Of a DNA stretch of 64,000 nt, positions 1 to 7,161 are shown in pieces. Numbering within the stretch: position 1 is the stretch's first letter; the number at the start of each line of letters is the position of its first letter. Source of the DNA: G965197405 sp965197405 (GTDB taxonomy: Bacteria; Chloroflexota; Dehalococcoidia; Lucifugimonadales; JAGWBF01); the NCBI GenBank assembly GCA_965197405.1, contig OZ240206.1:2666001-2730000 (forward strand), given 5' to 3'. Position numbers and translations under genes: made by a program. The notes beneath the pieces were generated by a model. It worked only from the letters and a program-made list of their open reading frames with translations. It searched no databases and was not told the DNA's origin.

Positions 1-418
1 TGGGCAGGTGTATAGCCAGGTTGATAGAGACCGCCCCGGAGCCGGTGCCAGGCTCGGCTATTACCAACTCCCCCGCCTCCATGTGCATCATAGCCAGGAA
101 TAGGGTCTGCTCCACCAGAAGCTCCGTCTCGGGTCGTGGAATCAGGACCCCCCGCTTCACCGCCAAGTCCAGGCCGTAAAACTCCTTGTGGCCCAGCATA
201 TATGCGAGCGGCTCCCGCTTCAGACGCCGCTCGACCAGTTGGGCCAGAAGCTCCTCCTGCCGGGGGGTTAGCTCCTGCTCCTGGTAGGCGTAGATGCGAT
301 GCCTGGGCATCTGGAGGACATTGATAAGCATGACCTCCGCCTCCAGCCGGGCGTCGTCTATTCCCGCCGCATCCAGCGCGTCTTGTGTCCGGCGGATGAC
401 ATCTCTGAGGGCAGCCAT
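1..418 (-). CDS. prmC: PrmC, release factor glutamine methyltransferase (N-terminal part, cut by window edge)
   Basis: Methylates the glutamine of the GGQ motif in peptide release factors using S-adenosylmethionine. About 139 codons of the N-terminal helical domain and the start of the methyltransferase domain are present; the rest lies beyond the left edge. The diagnostic IPRPETELLVE segment sits near residue 92, followed by a motif-I-like glycine-rich loop, EPGTGSGAV. The start is the ATG at 416-418, preceded by a GGAAG that could serve as ribosome binding site. It lies 138 nt downstream of prfA on the same strand; prfA-prmC is the usual pairing of the methylase with its substrate's gene. 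Reading and motifs are direct; function follows from the family. Confidence 0.9.
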   Translation of the reverse strand, partial: MAALRDVIRRTQDALDAAGIDDARLEAEVMLINVLQMPRHRIYAYQEQELTPRQEELLAQLVERRLKREPLAYMLGHKEFYGLDLAVKRGVLIPRPETELLVEQTLFLAMMHMEAGELVIAEPGTGSGAVSINLAIHLP

Positions 419-556
419 AGCTTCCAACCTGCGTGAGTAGTATGGGGACGGCCTCCGGTCGTCTCTCTGGCAGTCTCGTAGGTGACGGATGTCCGGCCCT
501 TCCCTGGGGCCATAATCCGTTGGGGCGGGTGTTCGAATGGCGAGGCGGGACCTCTC

Positions 557-1636
557 CTAGCCCAGGAGGTCCTCCAGCAGGCTGGCCTGCTCCCTGGCGG
601 CGAGGGCATCTATAATCTCGTCAAGGCCTCCGTCCAACAGCTGCTGGATGCCGTGAAAGGCGACGCCTACGCGGTGGTCGGTAATCCTGTCTTGGGGGAA
701 ATTGTAGGTCCGTATCTTCTCGGCCCTCTCACCGGTGCCCACCTGGGCCCGGCGGGCCTGGGTGATCTCGCTCTCTTGCTTGCGATGCTCCATCTCGTAC
801 AGACGAGCGCGGAGGATGGCCATAGCCTTCTGCTTGTTCTTGAACTGGGAGCGTTCATCCTGGCAAACGGCGACAGTACCGCTGGGAATATGCACCATGC
901 GCACCGCCGTGGAGACCTTGTTCACGTTCTGGCCGCCGTGCCCGCTCGCGTGGTAGATGTCAATGCGCAAGTCGTCAGAATTTATCTCGATGTCCACCTC
1001 GTCGGCTTCGGGCATCACCACCACGGTGCAGGTGGAGGTGTGAATCCTGCCGGAAGCCTCGGTCACCGGGACCCGCTGCACCCTGTGAGATCCGCGCTCG
1101 AACTTGAGGCGGCTGAAAACCTCTTTGCCGCGGACCTCCAGAACAATCTCTTTGAAGCCGCCCAGGTCCGAGGGGTTCGAGTCGAGCAACTCGACCTCCC
1201 AGTTTCGGAGGAGGGAGTAGCGCGTGTACATGCGATAGAGGTCGGCGGCGAAGAGGGCGGCTTCCCGGCCTCCCACCCCCTCCCTTATCTCCACGATCAC
1301 GTCTTTGCCATCGTTGGGGTCTTTGGGGAGGATGGCCAGCCTCAGTTCCCGGTTGAGCCTTTCCAGCTCCTCCTCCAGGTCCTCGAGCTCCTCCCTCGCC
1401 AGGGAAGCCATTGCCGGGTCGGAGCCTTGCTCAAGGATGGCCAGAACATCCTTCCTGTCAACCGAGAGCTTCCGGTACTCCCGGTACATGTCCACCATAC
1501 CCTCGAGAGAGGCGCGCTCCTTGGCAAGCTTCTGGACCTGTTCGTGGTCCATAGCCACTTCGGGCCTTGCCATCAGTTCTTCGATCTGATGAAATCGGCT
1601 TTCTACTGAAGCAAGCTTGCTAAGCAGGGGTTGCAT
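557..1636 (-). CDS. prfA: Peptide chain release factor 1
   Basis: Recognises UAA and UAG stop codons on the ribosome and triggers hydrolysis of the peptidyl-tRNA. At 359 aa it has the normal family length. The catalytic GHGGQNVNK loop is present around residue 230, and the codon-recognition tripeptide is PVT (in RVPVTEASGR), matching the PxT signature of RF1 rather than the SPF of RF2. The ATG start is preceded by AGGAC. A large open frame exists on the opposite strand of this gene (482-1609) but is a codon-bias shadow. It is followed by prmC, which modifies the GGQ glutamine. Confidence 0.97.
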   Translation of the reverse strand: MQPLLSKLASVESRFHQIEELMARPEVAMDHEQVQKLAKERASLEGMVDMYREYRKLSVDRKDVLAILEQGSDPAMASLAREELEDLEEELERLNRELRLAILPKDPNDGKDVIVEIREGVGGREAALFAADLYRMYTRYSLLRNWEVELLDSNPSDLGGFKEIVLEVRGKEVFSRLKFERGSHRVQRVPVTEASGRIHTSTCTVVVMPEADEVDIEINSDDLRIDIYHASGHGGQNVNKVSTAVRMVHIPSGTVAVCQDERSQFKNKQKAMAILRARLYEMEHRKQESEITQARRAQVGTGERAEKIRTYNFPQDRITDHRVGVAFHGIQQLLDGGLDEIIDALAAREQASLLEDLLG

Positions 1637-1800
1637 AATGTCCTGAGTCCAAGATTGGGTAGTGGGCTTTTTTATGCTTCACTAAGTTTATCTCAAGTAT
1701 TCCCTTAGAACAAGGGAAATAGGCTGCATATAATGGCATTTTAGCTTGCAGGGACGGGAATCCACATTGGGGCTTGTATCTGTTTATCGGGAAATCAGAT

Positions 1801-1829
1801 TTGACAAAGCTAGGATATGCTAGTATTAT
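1801..1829 (+). promoter_or_regulatory. Sigma-70-type promoter TTGACA-N17-TATTAT
   Basis: The -35 TTGACA lies at 1801-1806 and the -10 TATTAT at 1824-1829, with an optimal 17-nt spacer. Transcription would start near 1836 and run toward the small frame at 1886 and panD at 2222. The match is 6/6 at -35 and 5/6 at -10. Confidence 0.75.
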
Positions 1830-1885
1830 ACACGGGTCGTCCTTGCCAAAGGCTCATAATCCCTAGCCGACAAGGAGGTGACGCG

Positions 1886-2032
1886 GTGGGCTTAGACGTA
1901 CCCTGTAGTGCCCAGCCAAGGCTGGGCCTCGCCAGAGAGCTAAATCATCGAGCCTGGGACACTCTCATCTACCCCTCATTCCGGCTAAACTATACGTCTC
2001 GCCTCAAATATAGCCTTCCCTGCGAGCCTTAG
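1886..2032 (+). CDS. Possible 48-aa small protein or leader peptide
   Basis: A GTG start at 1886 follows AAGGAGGTGA (1872-1881), a full 10-nt complement of the 16S rRNA anti-Shine-Dalgarno sequence at a spacing of 4 nt. The TTGACA/TATTAT promoter lies 57 nt upstream of the start codon. The predicted product begins MGLDVPCSAQ and ends SLPCEP; it is rich in Leu, Arg and Pro and resembles no family I know. The frame overlaps a stable hairpin (1910-1927), so the translation signal could instead belong to a regulatory leader of panD. Translation signals are seen directly; whether the product is functional is unknown. Confidence 0.35.
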   Translation: MGLDVPCSAQPRLGLARELNHRAWDTLIYPSFRLNYTSRLKYSLPCEP

Positions 2033-2221
2033 CTCCTCCCCACTTGAGTCTGGCTCTCCTACCCTTTCCTTTGCCGGGTAGGCGGCCTACGCAGGTCCGG
2101 TCCATCTCCAGTCGCTACGTGTGGCCCCCCCATGCCTGCTGTGGACCCGGGCACCCCTGCGGCCGCACCGTCCATCCAGAATATCAAAAACCGCTTCGCA
2201 GTGAGGTTAAAGAGGTTAAAA

Positions 2222-2593
2222 ATGAGAAACGTACTGAGATCAAAGATACACAGGGCATACATTACCGACGCCAACCCGGACTACATAGGCAGTGTCATCA
2301 TTGACAGGGAGCTCATGGAGAAAGTGGACATGTGGGACTACGAGAAGGTCCTTATCTGTGATGTCACCAATGGCAACCGGTGGGAGACATATGTGCTTCC
2401 CGGGGAAAAGGGGTCGGGGACCGTATCCGTACAGGGCGCCGGGGCAAAGCTCTGCGAAAAGGGAGACTGCGTAATAATCCTGTCTTTTGAGGTCAGCCCG
2501 CAGCCCGTAGAACCCAAGATGATTCTTGTCAATGAGAGCAACGAGTTTGTCGAATACTTGGAAGGGGTCGTCTATGAGGAGTCGGTTTTCTGA
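2222..2593 (+). CDS. panD: Aspartate 1-decarboxylase (pyruvoyl enzyme)
   Basis: Decarboxylates L-aspartate to beta-alanine for pantothenate and CoA synthesis in the cytoplasm. The 123-aa product matches the family length. The pro-enzyme self-cleaves between Gly23 and Ser24 (YIGSVIID), giving the pyruvoyl group. Arg53 and Tyr57 in TNGNRWETY correspond to the substrate-binding Arg54 and Tyr58 of the E. coli enzyme. I chose the ATG at 2222 because an AGAGG lies upstream and the product then starts MRNVLRSKIH, aligning with other PanD proteins; an upstream in-frame ATG at 2132 would add 30 unlike residues. The next gene overlaps its last 20 nt. Confidence 0.96.
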   Translation: MRNVLRSKIHRAYITDANPDYIGSVIIDRELMEKVDMWDYEKVLICDVTNGNRWETYVLPGEKGSGTVSVQGAGAKLCEKGDCVIILSFEVSPQPVEPKMILVNESNEFVEYLEGVVYEESVF

Positions 2594-3392
2594 ACAAGAC
2601 ACCGAATCGTTCTATGATGCGGAAGACGCCGTTTATCGCTCCTTCTGGGACAAAGAAGGGGGTCTCCATTGGGGTGTCTTCGATGACAGCACCGGCACTG
2701 ACTTCCTGAAAGCGTGTGCCAACCTCAATGAGATAATGGTCCAGAAGGCCCTTCTGGACCATACATCCAGGGTTCTTGACCTGGGCTGTGGCAATGGCAC
2801 CAACTCCCTATGGCTGTCCAGGACCCTGGGGTGTGGAGTAGTGGGGGTGGACCTGAGCGGCGTCCGCATCAACAACGCAAAGCAAGACTTGGGCAATGAA
2901 CCCGAGGACATTAAGGCGCGCGTGGCCTTTGAAAAGGCCTCGGCCACGGACCTGCCCTTTGAAGACGGCTCCTTCACCCATGCTTGGAGCCAGGCGACCA
3001 TCTACCACGTCCATGAAAAGGAAAAGGCGCTGCAAGAGGTCTACCGGGTGCTGGAAGCCGGGGGTATCTTCGTGTTTGACGATCTGACCAAGCCGAAGCC
3101 GGACATCAGCGAAACGGCGAGAACGTACGTGTATGACCGGCTCATATTCGACACAAATTTCAGCTTCCGGTCCTACCAGGACGCCCTCAGACAGGCCGGG
3201 TTCGAGATACTGGATGCCCAGGATATGTCCCAACACCTCAAGACAAGCTACCAGTGCCTGGCCGACATCACGCGCCAGAAAATCGGTGAAGACGCCGAGA
3301 AATACGGCACCCTGTCCTTTGCCTACGAGCAAATGGTGCAGGCGGTGACTAATCAGGAGCTAGGCTGGGGTCTATACCTGTGCCGGAAATGA
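2574..3392 (+). CDS. Class I SAM-dependent methyltransferase
   Basis: A 272-aa cytoplasmic methyltransferase with a Rossmann-type fold. Motif I reads VLDLGCGNGTNSL, followed by GVDLSGVRI (post-I) and a motif-IV-like stretch HAWSQATIYH. The layout resembles small-molecule methyltransferases of the sarcosine, glycine or tocopherol type, but the substrate cannot be told from sequence. The ATG at 2574 has GGAAGGGG upstream and overlaps panD by 20 nt, indicating translational coupling; an in-frame ATG at 2526 lies deep in panD and is less likely. It forms a plus-strand run with panD, a second methyltransferase and a hydrolase. Confidence 0.85.
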   Translation: MRSRFSEQDTESFYDAEDAVYRSFWDKEGGLHWGVFDDSTGTDFLKACANLNEIMVQKALLDHTSRVLDLGCGNGTNSLWLSRTLGCGVVGVDLSGVRINNAKQDLGNEPEDIKARVAFEKASATDLPFEDGSFTHAWSQATIYHVHEKEKALQEVYRVLEAGGIFVFDDLTKPKPDISETARTYVYDRLIFDTNFSFRSYQDALRQAGFEILDAQDMSQHLKTSYQCLADITRQKIGEDAEKYGTLSFAYEQMVQAVTNQELGWGLYLCRK

Positions 3393-3423
3393 CCGGGCAA
3401 CCCTTTTAGCCGGTGGGCATGTA

Positions 3424-4068
3424 ATGGCGATGCCAGAAGAAACAGAAGAAAACGTGGTCCAGTGGGTCTACTCGTCCAGGGACAACCAGGAGCTGGCGGA
3501 ACGGTACGACCGGTGGGCGGGGAAATACGACTCGGACCTTGAGAAGGACTTCGGGTGGAGCGGGCCGCAACGCGCGGTGGAAGTCTTCGCCCGGTACGTG
3601 TCTAAAGGCGTAACGGTCCTGGATGCGGGTGCCGGTACAGGCCTCGTGGGACAGCTTTTGTCACAGATGGACTACAAGGATATAGTGGCCATGGACCTGT
3701 CCCCCGGTATGCTGGAAGAGGCCCGCAAGAAGAACGTGTACCGGGAACTCCGCCAAATGGTCATGGGGGAGCCTCTCGACTTCCCCGACAACTCTTTCGG
3801 TGCGGTCGTCAGCGTGGGGGTTCTCACCGTAGGGCACGCGCCCGCAGGCTCCTTCGACGAGCTTGTCCGCATCACCGAGCCGGGGGGCTACATCGTCTTC
3901 ACGCTGCGGCCTGACGTGTACGAGAACGACGGTTTCAGGGAGAAGCAAGCGGCCCTGGAGTCCGCCGGAAAGTGGAAGCTAGTGGAGGCGAGCCAGAAGT
4001 TCCAACCCCTTCCCATAGGCGAACCCGACGTGTACCACCAGGTCTGGGTGTACCAGGTCAGCCCGTAG
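3424..4068 (+). CDS. Class I SAM-dependent methyltransferase, METTL27/WBSCR27-like
   Basis: A 214-aa methyltransferase. The glycine-rich loop VLDAGAGTGLVG, the acidic turn MDLSPGMLEEA and the later VSVGVLTVGHAP and ITEPGGYIVF blocks follow the order seen in the WBSCR27/METTL27 group. The natural substrate of that group is not settled, so none is assigned. It starts 31 nt after the preceding methyltransferase, from an ATG at 3424 with GGTGGG upstream, and is 33 nt from the following hydrolase, so it is probably cotranscribed with both. It is not a simple duplicate of its neighbour: outside motif I the two differ strongly. Confidence 0.82.
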   Translation: MAMPEETEENVVQWVYSSRDNQELAERYDRWAGKYDSDLEKDFGWSGPQRAVEVFARYVSKGVTVLDAGAGTGLVGQLLSQMDYKDIVAMDLSPGMLEEARKKNVYRELRQMVMGEPLDFPDNSFGAVVSVGVLTVGHAPAGSFDELVRITEPGGYIVFTLRPDVYENDGFREKQAALESAGKWKLVEASQKFQPLPIGEPDVYHQVWVYQVSP

Positions 4069-4101
4069 TAAAGCCCGCCATAGCAATAACCAGATTGAGG
4101 G

Positions 4102-5007
4102 ATGAAAATGTCTCTGGAGAAGCAGGGCCTCTCCTTGTTCGAGGCCGCTAGGTCTATGGGTGTGTCCTTTAGCAGGGAAGTAAAGCCCCGGGACAAAGAG
4201 GTCACTGTCAACGGCCTGCGGCTTCACTACCTGGACTGGGGGACCGAGGGCAAGCAGACCATGCTTCTCCTGCACGGCGCCCTGCAGCAAGGCCATAGCT
4301 GGGACTTCGTGGCGCTGCCCCTGTCCCAGCATTACCATGTCCTGGCCCTGGATGCCCGAGGACACGGGGACAGCCAGTGGGCCTCGGACGGCGACTACTC
4401 CCTGGAGGCCCACGAGCGAGACTTGGAAGGATTTGTAGACGCTCTGGGGCTTGAGAGGTTCATCCTGGTGGGCCATTCTATGGGAGGCAGGAACGCCTAT
4501 GTCTACGTCTCGAACCACCCGGAAAAGGTGAAAGACCTGGTAATCGTAGACACCGGTCCTGAAATGCGGGCCCCGGGGGAAGCGCGTATCAGGCAGTTCC
4601 GGGAGTTGCCCGACGAGTTGGACTCCTACGAGGACTTTGCGTCACGCGTCCAAGAGTACACGGGACGTCCACACGAGCAGGTGCTGGGAGCATTAAAGTA
4701 CAGTATACGTCAGCGTTCCGACGGCAAGTGGACCTGGAAATACGATAAGGTGCTTCGCACCCCGGGACACCGCCCGGGAAGCTGGCCGCCGGAGAGACTG
4801 TGGGAGTGCGTCGCAAGTATCGGGTGTCGTACCCTGATTGTCCGGGGAGAAGAGAGCGATATTTTCACCTCAGAGGTCATGGAGAAGATGCTTCAGGTTA
4901 TGCCTCAGAGCACCTCGGCAGTGGTGCCGAGGGCGGGCCACCTGGTAGCGGGGGACAACCCGGCGGACTTCCTCAAGTCCCTTACAGCCTTTCTTGACAC
5001 AGTGTAG
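4102..5007 (+). CDS. Alpha/beta-fold hydrolase
   Basis: A 301-aa hydrolase with the full alpha/beta-fold layout. The oxyanion-region HG pair is in LLLHGALQQG (residues 58-59), Ser126 forms the nucleophile elbow GHSMGG, and His280 lies in VPRAGHLVAG. The serine nucleophile points to an esterase, lipase-like or C-C hydrolase rather than an epoxide hydrolase, which would use Asp. No signal peptide is seen, so it should be cytoplasmic. Starts at 4102 or 4108 are both possible. It closes the panD-led plus-strand run and converges on the metal regulator at 5014 with only a few bases between. Confidence 0.85.
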   Translation: MKMSLEKQGLSLFEAARSMGVSFSREVKPRDKEVTVNGLRLHYLDWGTEGKQTMLLLHGALQQGHSWDFVALPLSQHYHVLALDARGHGDSQWASDGDYSLEAHERDLEGFVDALGLERFILVGHSMGGRNAYVYVSNHPEKVKDLVIVDTGPEMRAPGEARIRQFRELPDELDSYEDFASRVQEYTGRPHEQVLGALKYSIRQRSDGKWTWKYDKVLRTPGHRPGSWPPERLWECVASIGCRTLIVRGEESDIFTSEVMEKMLQVMPQSTSAVVPRAGHLVAGDNPADFLKSLTAFLDTV

Positions 5008-5013
5008 ACGCTC

Positions 5014-5700
5014 TCACTCTCGCACCAAAATTTTCTCGGCCACTTCCATGCCCAGCACTACCTCTTCGCCCATCAAAATGAGTGTTATCGTGCCCTTATA
5101 GGGCGCTAGCTCTTTGATCTTGACCTCTGTTCCCGGCCTGAGACCGTTGACATCGAAGAACTTCAGCAGTTGACGGTCCTCCTCCGGGACTCGCTCCACC
5201 ACCGTAGATTCCCCGGCTTCAGTCTGGATGAGGGCCTTCATGGGAGGCGTATGGAGGTCGTCGCTGTAGCCCGGTATGGGTTGTCCGAAGGGGTTGGTCC
5301 TGGGGTAGCCCAGCGCCTTGGCCAGCTTGGTCTCCACGTATGGGGAAATGGCGTGCTCCAGCCGGTGGGCCTCAGCATGAGCGCTGTGCCACTCCACGTC
5401 CAGGAGCTCCGTGAGCATACGCTCCGCCAGACGATGCCTCCTTACGACCGCCTCGCCCAGCTGTCTGCCCCTGGAGGTGAAGCTGACCTCCTTATCACTG
5501 CTCACCTCGACCATCTCCTGTCTTCTCAGCCGTTTCAGGGTGCCCACTACAGTTGCAACGGACACGTTCATGACCTCCGCAAGCCGCGTGGGGACTACAC
5601 GCTCGTCTCGTTCCTTCAGCTTGTAGATAGCCTGAAGATAATTTTCTATTACTACACTCACTTCGGGCTTCGGCTCGCCTAGTACCATTTCTCTTCTCAA
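5014..5700 (-). CDS. DtxR/MntR-family metal-dependent transcriptional repressor
   Basis: A 228-aa regulator that in this family binds Fe2+ or Mn2+ and represses metal-uptake genes. It has an N-terminal winged helix (about 15-70), a metal-binding/dimerisation domain (about 75-145) and a C-terminal FeoA/SH3-like domain. By alignment to DtxR, His89, Glu93, His108, Glu115 and His116 match the metal ligands. The residue equivalent to DtxR Cys102 (Glu99 in MntR) is His112, so metal preference is not obvious. It is transcribed divergently from an ABC ATPase whose promoter carries a DtxR-like box (6004-6022). Target assignment is an inference from that context. Confidence 0.88.
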   Translation of the reverse strand: MRREMVLGEPKPEVSVVIENYLQAIYKLKERDERVVPTRLAEVMNVSVATVVGTLKRLRRQEMVEVSSDKEVSFTSRGRQLGEAVVRRHRLAERMLTELLDVEWHSAHAEAHRLEHAISPYVETKLAKALGYPRTNPFGQPIPGYSDDLHTPPMKALIQTEAGESTVVERVPEEDRQLLKFFDVNGLRPGTEVKIKELAPYKGTITLILMGEEVVLGMEVAEKILVRE

Positions 5701-5775
5701 GTCTCCTGACCGGAAAGCTCAGCTTGACCTGCGCGTTCCATATTCCATCTGTGAGAGAGGGTTGTGTCTCCTGGT

Positions 5776-5805
5776 ATTATAGCCTCGTGCTGGTGACGAG
5801 GGCAA
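5776..5805 (-). promoter_or_regulatory. Sigma-70-type promoter TTGCCC-N18-TATAAT for the DtxR-family gene
   Basis: Read on the minus strand, -35 TTGCCC covers 5800-5805 and a perfect -10 TATAAT covers 5776-5781, with an 18-nt spacer. It lies about 75 nt upstream of the regulator's start codon. No second iron-box-like sequence is apparent over it, so self-repression is not evident. Confidence 0.6.
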
Positions 5806-5986
5806 GTAAAATAAAATAGAATATCCGTGCTTATGGATGTTTCATGGGATAAATGGCATGGAATTGGGATTGGGACGGTAGTGGTGCGTTTTAGGTGGTC
5901 TGGCAGTGGTAATGACATGATGCACGGGACGACGCAGAGGGAACTCAACCTCCTGGATGGAAACATTACCAGTTGGGATTGAGAGA

Positions 5987-6022
5987 TTGACATTCGTATT
6001 CTGTAAGGTTAGGCTATCTCTA
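5987..6022 (+). promoter_or_regulatory. Promoter overlapped by a DtxR/IdeR-like operator
   Basis: A -35 TTGACA at 5987-5992 is followed after 17 nt by a weak -10 (TAGGCT, 6010-6015). Over the -10 lies TAAGGTTAGGCTATCTCTA (6004-6022), which matches the DtxR/IdeR consensus TWAGGTTAGSCTAACCTWA at 16 of 19 positions; the left half is perfect and the right half degenerate. The site is 42 nt upstream of the ABC ATPase start, and a DtxR-family gene is the divergent neighbour. Binding is inferred from this match and context. Confidence 0.6.
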
Positions 6023-6053
6023 TAAGGAAGCACCAACTTCTTTATGGAGATAG
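6014..6053 (+). other. 17-bp imperfect inverted repeat just upstream of the ABC ATPase start
   Basis: Arms 6014-6030 (CTATCTCTATAAGGAAG) and 6037-6053 (CTTCTTTATGGAGATAG) pair at 15 of 17 positions, the other two being possible G-U pairs, around the loop CACCAA. The right arm ends 10 nt before the ATG and contains the only purine-rich candidate ribosome binding site (GGAGA). In RNA the hairpin could therefore hide the translation start; in DNA it extends the operator region. It is not followed by a T-run, so it is not a terminator. Confidence 0.55.
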
Positions 6054-6063
6054 TGAGATCGCG

Positions 6064-7161
6064 ATGGCTGAGCACGCAATCATTGAATGCCACGGCGTGA
6101 GCAAGTTTTTCGGCGCGAGCCGCGCCGTGGCAGATGTCAGCCTGGCCCTCGAGCCGGGCGAGACTCTGGCCGTTGTGGGCCCCAGTGGGAGCGGCAAGAC
6201 CACCCTCTTGAGGATGGTGGCCGGATTTGAGGCGCCCAATAGAGGGGAGATTACCCTTGATGGCCGCGCGGTGGCGGGCCTTGGGGCTTGGGTGCCGCCG
6301 GAAGCCCGCAGGCTGGGCATGGTGTTTCAGGACTACGCCCTCTTTCCCCACATGAACGTTCTCGATAACGTCGCCTTTGGACTTAAGAAGTGGGCCAGGA
6401 GAGCCAGGGACCAGCGGGCTAGGAACATGCTGGATATGGTCCGGCTGTCCCACCTGGCCGAGCGATACCCCCACCAGCTTTCCGGGGGCGAGCAGCAGAG
6501 GGTGGCCCTGGCCCGTTCCCTTGGCCCGCGTCCGCTGGCCCTCCTGTTGGACGAGCCTTTCAGCAACCTGGACCCGCAGCTGCGCCTCCAGCTGCGCTCC
6601 GAGGTCAGGCATATCCTCCGTTCCAGCGAGATGACGGCGATGTACGTCACCCACGACCAGGAGGAGGCCCTTTTCATAGGTGACAGGGTCGCCGTGATGA
6701 ACGCAGGCAGGCTGGAGCAAGTTGATACCCCTGAGAACATCTTCCACCACCCCTGTAGCAGGTTCGTGGCCCGGTTCCTGGGAATCGCTGATTTCATCCC
6801 CGCCAACGTTGTGGACTCCAGCTTAATCACGGAGATCGGTGTGCTGCACTCGCAAGCCCGCCCCGAATCTGCAACTGAGGTCGAGGTGATGGTCCGCCCC
6901 GACGATATATTTATCCGTCCTTCCAATGCAGGATTGGGGCGCGTGGTGAGCCGGGTCTTTCGTGGGATGCACTACCTCTACAGCCTCTCCCTCCCCTCCG
7001 GTGCCGTGGTCCACAGCCTGCAACATCACACGGCCTGCTATCAGCAGGGGGAGCCGGTGGACATATACCTCGAACCAAATCAGACCCTTGCGTGCTTTGT
7101 AGCCGGCAACTCGGAGCCGGGCCTGGAGACCGCCCCGCCCTTCTTCGCCCTGAGCGCCTAG
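6064..7161 (+). CDS. ABC transporter ATP-binding protein, Fe3+/spermidine/sulfate (FbpC/PotA) type
   Basis: A 365-aa nucleotide-binding subunit that would power an importer at the inner face of the membrane. Walker A is GPSGSGKTT (39-47), the Q-loop glutamine is residue 89, the signature is LSGGEQQ (139-145), Walker B is LALLLDEP (158-165) and the H-loop His is residue 197. A C-terminal TOBE-like regulatory domain follows (about 240-350), as in FbpC and PotA. No permease or binding-protein gene adjoins it; the next gene downstream is convergent (4-nt overlap with cobQ). The iron-box-like site at its promoter suggests an iron role, but the substrate is not proven. Confidence 0.85.
   Translation: MAEHAIIECHGVSKFFGASRAVADVSLALEPGETLAVVGPSGSGKTTLLRMVAGFEAPNRGEITLDGRAVAGLGAWVPPEARRLGMVFQDYALFPHMNVLDNVAFGLKKWARRARDQRARNMLDMVRLSHLAERYPHQLSGGEQQRVALARSLGPRPLALLLDEPFSNLDPQLRLQLRSEVRHILRSSEMTAMYVTHDQEEALFIGDRVAVMNAGRLEQVDTPENIFHHPCSRFVARFLGIADFIPANVVDSSLITEIGVLHSQARPESATEVEVMVRPDDIFIRPSNAGLGRVVSRVFRGMHYLYSLSLPSGAVVHSLQHHTACYQQGEPVDIYLEPNQTLACFVAGNSEPGLETAPPFFALSA

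Larger units (their letters stand above)
1637..2221. other. Intergenic region between prfA and panD: promoter, hairpins, possible small gene
   Basis: This 585-bp gap holds a strong plus-strand promoter (1801-1829), a possible 48-codon gene (1886-2032) and several inverted repeats. GCCCAGCC and GGCTGGGC form a tight hairpin at 1910-1927. AAGGCTC at 1849-1855 is complementary to GAGCCTT at 2024-2030. CCTACCC and GGGTAGG form a hairpin around 2059-2083 without a T-run. The transcript from 1801 would carry about 385 nt of leader before panD. I recognise no known RNA family here (not tmRNA, RNase P RNA, T-box or SRP RNA by their conserved motifs). Confidence 0.6.

Noticed and set aside
482..1609. 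375-codon plus-strand open frame opposite prfA
   Set aside because: It is the mirror of a highly conserved RF1 gene with GGQ and PVT motifs; G+C-rich codon use produces such antisense frames.
1872..1881. Fragment of a 16S rRNA 3' end
   Set aside because: AAGGAGGTGA is the complement of the anti-Shine-Dalgarno sequence, as expected of a strong ribosome site, and no flanking rRNA sequence is present.
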